Both the position numbers and the translations under genes were made by a program. Below, in pieces: positions 1 through 5,399 of a stretch of 38,638 nt of DNA; position 1 is the stretch's first letter, and each line of letters begins with the position of its first letter. The stretch is taken from NCBI GenBank assembly GCA_964618515.1, contig CAZUAS010000015.1, positions 1 through 38,638 of the forward strand. The letters run 5' to 3'. The notes under the pieces were generated by a model that saw only the letters and a list, made by a program, of their open reading frames with translations, was not told the origin of the DNA and made no database searches. Source of the DNA: JAFGNW01 sp964618515. GTDB lineage: Bacteria; Zixibacteria; MSB-5A5; GN15; FEB-12.

Positions 1-93
1 TTTAGTATTTGCAGTTCGAAACATTAATGGTTTTGACGATAAAAAAAAGTGTCGAAACCGCAAGGGCTTCGACCTACTAAAAGAATAGGGTTT

Positions 94-166
94 GGGGCAG
101 TAGCTCAGTTGGGAGAGCGCCACGTTCGCAACGTGGAGGTCGTCGGTTCGATCCCGATCTGCTCCA
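94..166 (+). tRNA. tRNA-Ala (anticodon CGC)
   Basis: A full cloverleaf can be folded by eye. The acceptor stem is 94-100 with 159-165, the D arm 103-118, the anticodon stem 120-124 with 132-136, and the T arm 142-158 with a TTCGATC loop. The 7-nt anticodon loop at 125-131 places CGC at 127-129, which reads GCG (Ala). The third acceptor pair is G-T, matching the G3:U70 identity element of alanine tRNAs. The discriminator base is A166 and the 3' CCA is not encoded. It lies 28 nt upstream of the SRP RNA in the same direction, so the two may be co-transcribed. Confidence 0.96.
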
Positions 167-194
167 TTAAAATTGATAGAAACAGCTGATAAAA

Positions 195-455
195 GTGCTA
201 GATGGGGAGCTAGCGGTGCCCTGTAACCCGGAATCCGCTCTACCGGGGTCGAATTCCCACCCGAGGGTGCGGTGGCTGTCCGGCGGCGACGGATAAGCGG
301 TGTTGAGGGTTGGGTCCCGTACAACGTCAGACTTCGAACCCCGTCAGGACCGGAAGGTAGCAGCGGTAAGGAGATCCTGGAGTGTGTTGCGGGGTCGCCC
401 GGCCTGAGCTGGCTGTCCGAAACCCCGGATGAGCGCGGCTCGGAGGTGGGTGCAC
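195..455 (+). ncRNA. ffs: Signal recognition particle RNA, long (Alu-domain) form
   Basis: RNA scaffold of the signal recognition particle, which binds Ffh and targets nascent membrane and secreted proteins. The domain IV hallmark is at about 343-370: a GGAA tetraloop (352-355) followed by the asymmetric loop GGTAGCAGCGGTAAG. The 5' part carries the GCCCTGTAACCC signature (218-229) typical of long bacterial SRP RNAs with an Alu domain. The ends pair (GTGC at 195-198 with GCAC at 452-455), giving about 261 nt, close to the Bacillus-type 6S SRP RNA and far longer than the roughly 114-nt E. coli 4.5S RNA. A rho-independent terminator follows at once. The exact ends are inferred from the closing stem. 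Confidence 0.95.
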
Positions 456-461
456 AAAATC

Positions 462-493
462 AAAAGCCCCTCTTTATAAAGGGGCTTTTTTTA
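462..493 (+). terminator. Rho-independent terminator of the SRP RNA
   Basis: A perfect inverted repeat (462-471 with 480-489, core AGCCCCT/AGGGGCT) with an 8-nt loop runs into a T-rich tract at 486-492. It lies 7 nt after the predicted 3' end of the SRP RNA. Confidence 0.9.
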
Positions 494-736
494 AAGTCAT
501 GGCCGTAATAACCGCGCTGTATATCCTGGATATAGAGGTAGATAATCATGGTGGAGGGTCAGGGTGCCACCCATGGCGCAGGCCATTTGCCCTGCCTATT
601 TTTAATCTCGCGTGTCGTACATTTTCAGAGAGATTGCCAACCACTGGATTCCCCTCGAAGTGACTTTAATTGCGGGCTTCCCGCCCTCGTATAGTAATGT
701 AATACAATGAGATAACATAAATCGTAAAATTTTTCC
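494..736. other. Intergenic stretch with no gene recognised
   Basis: Between the SRP terminator and the promoter of the SPFH gene I see no convincing reading frame or RNA. A short perfect hairpin (GCGGG CTT CCCGC, about 672-684) and a GGTGG/CCACC pair near 550-575 are present. They may be remnants of palindromic repeats but do not match the better-defined ones further right. Confidence 0.5.
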
Positions 737-765
737 TTGACTTTGAAACGAAACTATGATATCTT
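737..765 (+). promoter_or_regulatory. Sigma-70-like promoter of the SPFH gene
   Basis: TTGACT (737-742), a 17-bp spacer and TATCTT (760-765). The start codon is 37 bp downstream of the -10 box, preceded by a strong AGGAGG site at 792-797. Repeated GATATC/TGATATCA half-sites at 758-788 overlap the -10 region and could be an operator (inference). Confidence 0.65.
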
Positions 766-802
766 TGTAATATCAAAATGATATCATACAAAGGAGGAAC
801 TT

Positions 803-1660
803 ATGATAAAAGAAAAAGAACGTCGGGTAGCTTCCGGGTGGCTGGCTTTAATCCTGTTGTTGATTCTGTTGCCGGTGGCTGTGTTTTTAATTGTCATCGG
901 TCCGGTTATAGTTAAAATAGCCGCTGCGGTCTGGATTCTGGTCGACCTGTTTTTATTGTGCGGCTTGTTTTTCATCAACCCCAACGAGGCCCGCGTGCTG
1001 CAACTCTTCGGTAAATACACTGGCACCTGCCGTCTGGAGGGTCTGCGCTGGGCCAATCCGCTTTTCAGTAAAAGGCGCATTTCCCTGCGAGTACGCAATT
1101 TCGAAACAGGCAAGATGAAAGTCAATGATATTGGTGGGAACCCGATTGAAATTGCCGCCATTGTCGTCTGGAAAGTGGTGGATACTGCCGAAGCCTGTTT
1201 CCAGGTTGATGATTATGAGCAGTTCGTCAGGATTCAGAGCGAATCGGCGGTAAGGAATCTGGCTTCCCAGTATGCTTACGATTCCCACGATGATCAGATT
1301 GTGTCGTTGCGGGGGAGTACCGCGGCAGTTTCGGATAAACTCCGCGAAGAAATCCAGGAGCGCCTTGACCAGGCGGGGGTGGATGTCATCGAGGCGCGTA
1401 TCAGTCACCTTGCCTACGCCCCGGAAATTGCCGAAGCCATGTTGCGCCGGCAGCAGGCCGGTGCGATTGTCGCCGCCAGGCAGTTGATTGTCGAGGGAGC
1501 GGTCGGGATGGTGGAGATGGCTCTGGAACAGCTGTCTCAGAAACAAATTATTGAACTTGACCATGAGCGTAAAGCCGCAATGGTTTCAAACCTGCTGGTA
1601 GTGCTCTGCGGCGAGACGGCGACACAACCGGTCATAAATACAGGGACGTTGTACCAGTAA
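803..1660 (+). CDS. SPFH (band 7/stomatin-like) domain membrane protein
   Basis: A 285-aa SPFH-family protein. Two hydrophobic segments (about residues 13-33 and 37-57) anchor the N-terminus. They are followed by the band-7 core from FFINPNEARVLQLFGKYTGT through the QSESAVRNLASQYAYD region to about residue 245, and then a short helical tail rich in Gln, Ala and Glu. Family members form membrane-microdomain scaffolds or oligomeric cages that often regulate membrane proteases. No NfeD or FtsH partner lies nearby. The stop codon is followed after 2 nt by the start of a ribbon-helix-helix gene, so the pair is translationally coupled. The start is supported by AAAGGAGG 6-12 nt upstream. The specific role is unknown. 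Confidence 0.9.
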   Translation: MIKEKERRVASGWLALILLLILLPVAVFLIVIGPVIVKIAAAVWILVDLFLLCGLFFINPNEARVLQLFGKYTGTCRLEGLRWANPLFSKRRISLRVRNFETGKMKVNDIGGNPIEIAAIVVWKVVDTAEACFQVDDYEQFVRIQSESAVRNLASQYAYDSHDDQIVSLRGSTAAVSDKLREEIQERLDQAGVDVIEARISHLAYAPEIAEAMLRRQQAGAIVAARQLIVEGAVGMVEMALEQLSQKQIIELDHERKAAMVSNLLVVLCGETATQPVINTGTLYQ

Positions 1661-1662
1661 CC

Positions 1663-1848
1663 GTGGGACAGAAAAAACCTTTTCTCATAAGGGTTGATCC
1701 CGAACTGCTGGAGCGGCTGCAACGTTGGGCTGACGATGAATTGCGCAGTCTCAACAGCCATATCGAATACCTTCTGCGCCGGGCGCTTAAAGATGCGGGA
1801 CGAATCGGAAAGGATGATAAAGCTCATCCGGATGACAGCGGTGGTTAA
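1663..1848 (+). CDS. Small ribbon-helix-helix (Arc-type) protein coupled to the SPFH gene
   Basis: A 61-aa protein starting at GTG. The first 45 residues fit a ribbon-helix-helix fold: a beta strand (KKPFLIRVDPELLERLQRWA), then two helices containing the SLNSHIEYLLRRAL segment typical of Arc/MetJ-like DNA-binding proteins. The tail is short and charged (residues 46-61). It starts 2 nt after the SPFH stop codon, so it is almost certainly in the same transcript. I recall the same SPFH plus Arc-type pairing in other bacteria, where the small protein is usually annotated as antitoxin-like although no toxin is adjacent. It could be an autorepressor acting on the GATATC repeats at the promoter (inference). 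Confidence 0.75.
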   Translation: MGQKKPFLIRVDPELLERLQRWADDELRSLNSHIEYLLRRALKDAGRIGKDDKAHPDDSGG

Positions 1849-1938
1849 GTCAGGCAAGCGGAGTTGAAATATGAAATCGACTCTGCCTTTAATCGTTGTC
1901 GAAAGTTCGGTGATATTTGAACATACAATTATTGGACA

Positions 1939-1963
1939 GGTGGCCTGCGTCCTTAGACGCAGG
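1939..1963 (+). repeat. Left REP-like palindrome flanking the RAYT pseudogene
   Basis: A 25-bp element beginning GGTGGCCTGCGTC contains the hairpin CCTGCGTC/GACGCAGG. It is the inverted counterpart of 2568-2592, differing at one loop base (C versus T). A short conserved GGTGG-type head beside a hairpin is the layout of REP sequences acted on by RAYT transposases. Confidence 0.8.
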
Positions 1964-2018
1964 ATTAAGAGCAATAATATGTGATTGACAATAAATATAT
2001 TCTCGCTATATAATTTCC

Positions 2019-2552
2019 ATGGTTAAGCTCAGGCATTATGATTATCTTGGCACAGTTCGCTTCATAACATTTTCCTGCTGCCATAGATTACCTCTGTTAA
2101 ATTCCTCTGAGACAATTGTTCCTTTCCTGGATCCACTCGAAGCCAACCGGCAGAAATATGTCTTTCATATTTATGGTTATGTTGTAATGCCTGAACAAGT
2201 TCATTTGGTCTTATATCCTTTACGGAAGGTTGCCATTGGACCAGTTATCGGTGAGATTAAAAAGCAATCATCATAAAGCATATTATCTGAATGGAAAAAA
2301 CAAAACAGAGACATTCTTCAAGGTAAGACTGTTTTCGGGCGGGGCAGGCAGAAATATGCTTTTTGGCAACCCAGAGGGTACGATCATAACTGTCGCACAA
2401 CAGAAATTATCCGAGAGAAGATCCACTATTGTCACATGAATCCGGTTAAGGCTGGTCTCGTAAATGACCCTGGCGCCTGGCCATGGTCAAGTTATAGATG
2501 GTATTGGGGGGATAAAAGTAGCTTAGTAAAGATTGAGTGTATTGAGATATAA
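2019..2552 (+). pseudogene. REP-associated tyrosine transposase (RAYT, Y1/IS200-like), inactivated
   Basis: One frame runs from ATG 2019 to TAA 2550-2552 and is interrupted only by an in-frame TAA at 2274-2276 (codon 86). Both halves match the Y1 transposase family. The N-terminal half has the GTVRFITF strand and MPEQVHLVL. The C-terminal half has FGRGRQKYAFWQPRGYDHN, the presumed catalytic Tyr region IHYCHMNPVKAGLV, and the characteristic end DPGAWPWSSYRWY. The metal-binding HUH motif, normally H-hydrophobic-H, reads Q-V-H, so a metal ligand is also lost. Nonsense codon plus motif loss point to a dead gene. Inverted REP-like palindromes flank it on both sides (1939-1963 and 2568-2592), the usual neighbourhood of a RAYT. 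Confidence 0.88.
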
Positions 2553-2567
2553 CATTTAATTCTCATA

Positions 2568-2592
2568 CCTGCGTCTAAAGACGCAGGCCACC
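2568..2592 (-). repeat. Right REP-like palindrome flanking the RAYT pseudogene
   Basis: Reverse-complement copy of the 1939-1963 element: hairpin CCTGCGTC/GACGCAGG followed by CCACC. The transposase remnant and its two inverted flanks together span 1939-2592. Confidence 0.8.
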
Positions 2593-2629
2593 CGTGTTAA
2601 AGAAAGGAGAATCCTGATAAATGAAAAAA

Positions 2630-2672
2630 GTGTCAGGTCACAATTCGCCTCTGGCGAATCAAGGCCTGACAC
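2630..2672. repeat. Two-stage palindrome (GTGTCAGG...CCTGACAC)
   Basis: The outer arms GTGTCAGG (2630-2637) and CCTGACAC (2665-2672) enclose inner arms ATTCGCC (2643-2649) and GGCGAAT (2653-2659). This gives a bulged hairpin of 15 pairs with no T tract. It lies between the RAYT element and the 3' end of a minus-strand gene. It looks like a different REP family or a structured 3' end. Confidence 0.6.
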
Positions 2673-2696
2673 AACTTTTACACGGAACATTTATTG

Positions 2697-2732
2697 GTCG
2701 GGTTTCTCGTTTTGCTTCGTTCGTAACCCGAC
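2697..2732. repeat. Palindrome GTCGGGTT...AACCCGAC
   Basis: Perfect 8-bp arms (2697-2704 and 2725-2732) enclose a 20-nt T-rich loop containing TTTGCTTCGTT. Only 13 bp separate it from the stop codon of the minus-strand lipoprotein gene, so it may act as its transcript end. It also has the look of a dispersed palindromic repeat. Confidence 0.5.
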
Positions 2733-2745
2733 TGCTATTTCTTTC

Positions 2746-3339
2746 CTACCGTATCAAAATCAGGCCCGTCAGCTCGGTAACATGCTCGTTTTTGGTACCG
2801 TCGTCCAGCCAGAAGCGGCTCTTTATCAAGCCGTAACCGGGCGCATAATAAAGCAAGGTCGAGTCATCGCCTTGGGTTGGATGGCTCCTGTATTCATAAC
2901 AGGAAAAAGTCCCCACCGGAACAGTCAGCGTTACCCCCTTGGCGGTCAGTTTGTATTCGAAAGCTCCGCCAGGGGAGGACCAGGTGTCGTAAATATCGGC
3001 CGGGTACTTGATAATCAAATACGGCGGCGGACCGTAAGCCCATAAGCCGTCGTCCCGGTGAGCAATCAGCGAACTAACTTTATAAGGGTACTCGTCCGTG
3101 GTAATGTACCAGTGAATATCGTTGATAACGGTATCCTTGTAGATGTTCAGATCCGAGTAAGTAGTGTCCCTTTGAACACCCAGAGTGTCCTTAACGAAAT
3201 TGTGATAGGACCACTGGTTGCCGATGTTCAGGGGCATGATCATTTCAATGTCGGAGTCGTCATTATTGTTGTTATCATCACTGCAGGCGGTCAGCAGAAG
3301 GAAAAGGACGGTAAATAGATATATCAAAAATTTATTCAT
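2746..3339 (-). CDS. Putative lipoprotein of unknown function
   Basis: A 197-aa protein with a lipoprotein signal: hydrophobic residues 4-17, then the lipobox LLTAC with Cys at about residue 19, and an Asn/Asp-rich linker (DDNNNNDDSD). The body is predicted beta-rich, starting MPLNIGNQWSY, a motif I associate with short secreted lipoproteins of FCB bacteria. It continues with YPADIYDTW and VPVGTFSCYEYR, the latter resembling the VPAGTF-x-C pattern of such proteins. No catalytic motif is evident. It has its own consensus-like promoter (3381-3410), and AGGGA lies 8 nt before the start codon. Probably tethered in the periplasm or outer membrane. Confidence 0.75.
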   Translation of the reverse strand: MNKFLIYLFTVLFLLLTACSDDNNNNDDSDIEMIMPLNIGNQWSYHNFVKDTLGVQRDTTYSDLNIYKDTVINDIHWYITTDEYPYKVSSLIAHRDDGLWAYGPPPYLIIKYPADIYDTWSSPGGAFEYKLTAKGVTLTVPVGTFSCYEYRSHPTQGDDSTLLYYAPGYGLIKSRFWLDDGTKNEHVTELTGLILIR

Positions 3340-3380
3340 TGTTGAATCCCTTATATTTTGTGCCTGGATAGTTTTTTAAT

Positions 3381-3410
3381 AATATACTAGTTTATGCGGC
3401 AGCCTGTCAA
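3381..3410 (-). promoter_or_regulatory. Sigma-70-like promoter of the minus-strand lipoprotein gene
   Basis: Read on the minus strand: TTGACA (3410-3405), an 18-bp spacer and TATATT (3386-3381), giving a leader of roughly 35 nt before ATG 3339. Confidence 0.7.
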
Positions 3411-3522
3411 GCCCTGACCGGCAGTTATTTTGAAAGAACCCGGAAACATGTTCATTAGTTTTATGTTTTATCCTTTTTAAAAATATTATAGTATTTATTC
3501 AATTTTATAATCGGATGACGGT

Positions 3523-4450
3523 ATGCTGAACAAGAATTCGGTGTTTCTGCTGATATCGATACTTTTCTGGGGTTTTTCTTTTGTGGCCATTAAAGTCGCC
3601 CTGCGCGAGGTGTCGCCGGTGGAAATGATTTCCATCAGGTTCCTGCTGGCCTCGCTTACCCTTTTGATAATTATTAAATTCAAAGGTTTGTCTTTAAAAA
3701 CCCGGGAAATGCGGTTTAAACTGGTACTGGCGGCTTTTATCGTCTTTCTGCATTTCTGGATTATGGCCACCGGGATGAAGGAAACAACCGCCTCCAATGC
3801 AGCCTGGATTCTGGCAGCGGCGCCGGTATTTGTTGCTATCCTGGCAAATCTGTATCTGAAAGAAAGTCTTCATCTCTCTCAATGGGGCGGGCTGGGTCTG
3901 GCCTTTGTCGGGGTATTTTTATTAACTTACAACGGTGATATGGCCAATCTGGGCTGGCTCGATTCCCGGGCGGACCTGCTGCTTTTAAGCTCCTGTGTCA
4001 CCTGGGCGCTATACACCGTCGGCACCCGCGAGATTACCGCCCGGGTTCATCCTCTGGTAGCGACTTTCTGGATGGTCACTATCGCCGGGCTTTTCAGATC
4101 GGAAGAGCACACGTCTGAACACCAGTCACTAGATACCATCTCGTACACTCTTTCCCTACACGACGCTCTTCCGATCTCTGAATAAGGACACTTATGTAAG
4201 CCTGGCTTTCCTCGGGGTTTTTTGTCTGGCGATTGCTTTCTGGCTGTGGTCGGAGGGTCTGAAACGCGGAAAAGCCGCAGAGGTAAGCGTTTATCTTTAT
4301 GTCGAGCCACTGGTGGCCATGCTGGCCGGCTGGTGGCTGCTGGATGAAAATATTACCGTCTGGCTGATTTCAGGAGCGATTTTTATCAGCGCCGGAGTTT
4401 ACCTGTCGGAAAGAATCAGTAAAATAAGACCAGTAGTCCAAAAAGCCTGA
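3523..4450 (+). CDS. EamA/DMT-family transporter, interrupted by adapter sequence
   Basis: Inner-membrane drug/metabolite transporter (EamA repeat) of about ten helices; the substrate is not predictable. The first part (3523-4095) reads from MLNKNSVFLLISILFWGFSF to FWMVTIAGLF. The second part (4178-4450) continues in another frame with YVSLAFLGVFCLAIAFWLW, YLYVEPLVAMLAGWWLLDE and ends at TGA 4450. Between them lie 82 bp of Illumina adapter (4096-4177). Removing exactly those bases rejoins the two parts in one frame of 281 residues. The loop between helices near the junction is then about 15-25 residues shorter than usual for the family, so some genomic bases were probably lost. The gene in the organism is likely intact. 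Confidence 0.88.
4096..4177. other. Illumina adapter chimera (assembly artifact)
   Basis: The segment begins AGATCGGAAGAGCACACGTC (TruSeq read-1 adapter, one mismatch further on) and contains an 8-nt index-like stretch followed by ATCTCGTA. It ends with the reverse-oriented universal adapter CTACACGACGCTCTTCCGATCT, whose last bases are 4158-4177. This is synthetic sequence joining two read ends, not biology. Any reading frame called across it is false. Confidence 0.98.
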
Positions 4451-4454
4451 GAGC

Positions 4455-4679
4455 TTAATCGTCACATCGTCCGGCATCAAAACCGGTCTGACGAATGGTT
4501 TCTATCAAAAGGTCGATTGACGGGGTCGTATCCTTGAAAGAAAGAAGGGCTATTTTTCCGGCGAGGTCGACCTCAACCTCTTTTACCTCCGGAACCGAAC
4601 TGAGTGCATTTTTAACGATATTGGCACAACCGGAACAGCTCATGCCGCTTATATTTAATTTTAAGTCCTGTTTATTCAT
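4455..4679 (-). CDS. Heavy-metal-associated (HMA) domain protein, CopZ-like
   Basis: A 74-aa single HMA domain with the ferredoxin-like fold. The metal-binding loop GMSCSGC sits at residues 12-18, followed by a first helix (ANIVKNALSSVPEVKEVEVD) and a C-terminal TIRQTGFDAG segment typical of copper chaperones and of the metal-binding domains of P-type ATPases. The length equals a free-standing chaperone such as CopZ. No copper ATPase is nearby, so the partner is unknown. AAAGGAG lies about 7 nt upstream of the start. It converges on the EamA gene, with only 4 bp between the two stop codons. Confidence 0.9.
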   Translation of the reverse strand: MNKQDLKLNISGMSCSGCANIVKNALSSVPEVKEVEVDLAGKIALLSFKDTTPSIDLLIETIRQTGFDAGRCDD

Positions 4680-4778
4680 ATTTTAACTCCTTTGTATTCT
4701 TATAAAATGAAATATCAACCGTAAGGTTCCCTGAAAAACAGGTCATGTTGTGGTAATTACGAAAAATATTTACCTGAT

Positions 4779-5201
4779 ATGGGAAACAAAGATATAGCCA
4801 AGAAATGGTTTTTGACCACCGCCCTGGCTTATCTGGGGACGCCTTATGTCTGGGGTGGCGATGACCCGTCGGGATTTGACTGTTCCGGTTTTGTCATGGA
4901 ATGCCTTAAGTCCGCCGGGATACTTAAAGAGGCGGAGGACTATTCCGCTGACGGTCTGATGCGCCGGTATGAAGCATCTGTCATAAACAGGCCATGCGAA
5001 GGGGCGCTTCTTTTTTATCTCGACAGAGTTGGACGGGCTTACCACGTGGTTATCTGTTTGGATGAAAACTATCAAATCGGCGCCAGCGGCGGCGGCCGGA
5101 GTACAACCAATCCCATTGAAGCCTGGCAGGCTAATGCTTACGTGAAAATAAGACCGCTGGTCTTGAAAAAAGACAGCCATCGTTTACTGTTTCTTTTTTG
5201 A
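4779..5201 (+). CDS. NlpC/P60-family cysteine hydrolase
   Basis: A 140-aa single-domain NlpC/P60 peptidase, expected to cut peptide bonds in peptidoglycan stems. It contains YLGTPYVWGGDDPSGFDCSG with the nucleophile Cys35, the RAYHVVIC segment supplying His89, and the QIGASGGG turn that normally carries the third polar residue. No signal peptide is evident at the annotated start, and upstream sequence offers no good in-frame extension, so export is uncertain. A cytoplasmic or other amidase role is possible. The ribosome-binding site is weak. Confidence 0.85.
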   Translation: MGNKDIAKKWFLTTALAYLGTPYVWGGDDPSGFDCSGFVMECLKSAGILKEAEDYSADGLMRRYEASVINRPCEGALLFYLDRVGRAYHVVICLDENYQIGASGGGRSTTNPIEAWQANAYVKIRPLVLKKDSHRLLFLF

Positions 5202-5314
5202 GATATTGAGATATATAATGAATATGATGCTTTTAAGAAGTTTGGTTTAGCCTGTTTAATGGATATACTCTGGTAAAATGATTTTTAATTTTACATTTCT
5301 GTAAAAAGAATGCG

Positions 5315-5344
5315 GGGTCACGGCCCTGTAAATGGCCGTGACCC
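5315..5344. repeat. Perfect 11-bp palindrome GGGTCACGGCC...GGCCGTGACCC
   Basis: Arms 5315-5325 and 5334-5344 enclose an 8-nt loop (CTGTAAAT). There is no T tract on either side. It lies between two convergent genes (NlpC/P60 and the thrombospondin-repeat gene). It may be a dispersed REP-like element or a bidirectional transcript-end hairpin. Confidence 0.6.
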
Positions 5345-5399
5345 TGATAAGTAGCTGTTAGAACATTTAAAACAGGCGCTATACAAAAGAGCCGGGGGT

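Noticed and set aside
272..508. 78-codon plus-strand reading frame
   Set aside because: It lies inside the SRP RNA and its terminator, which fully explain the sequence.
4047..4310. Minus-strand reading frame of 87 codons
   Set aside because: Its middle is adapter sequence (4096-4177) and its ends are antisense to the EamA gene.
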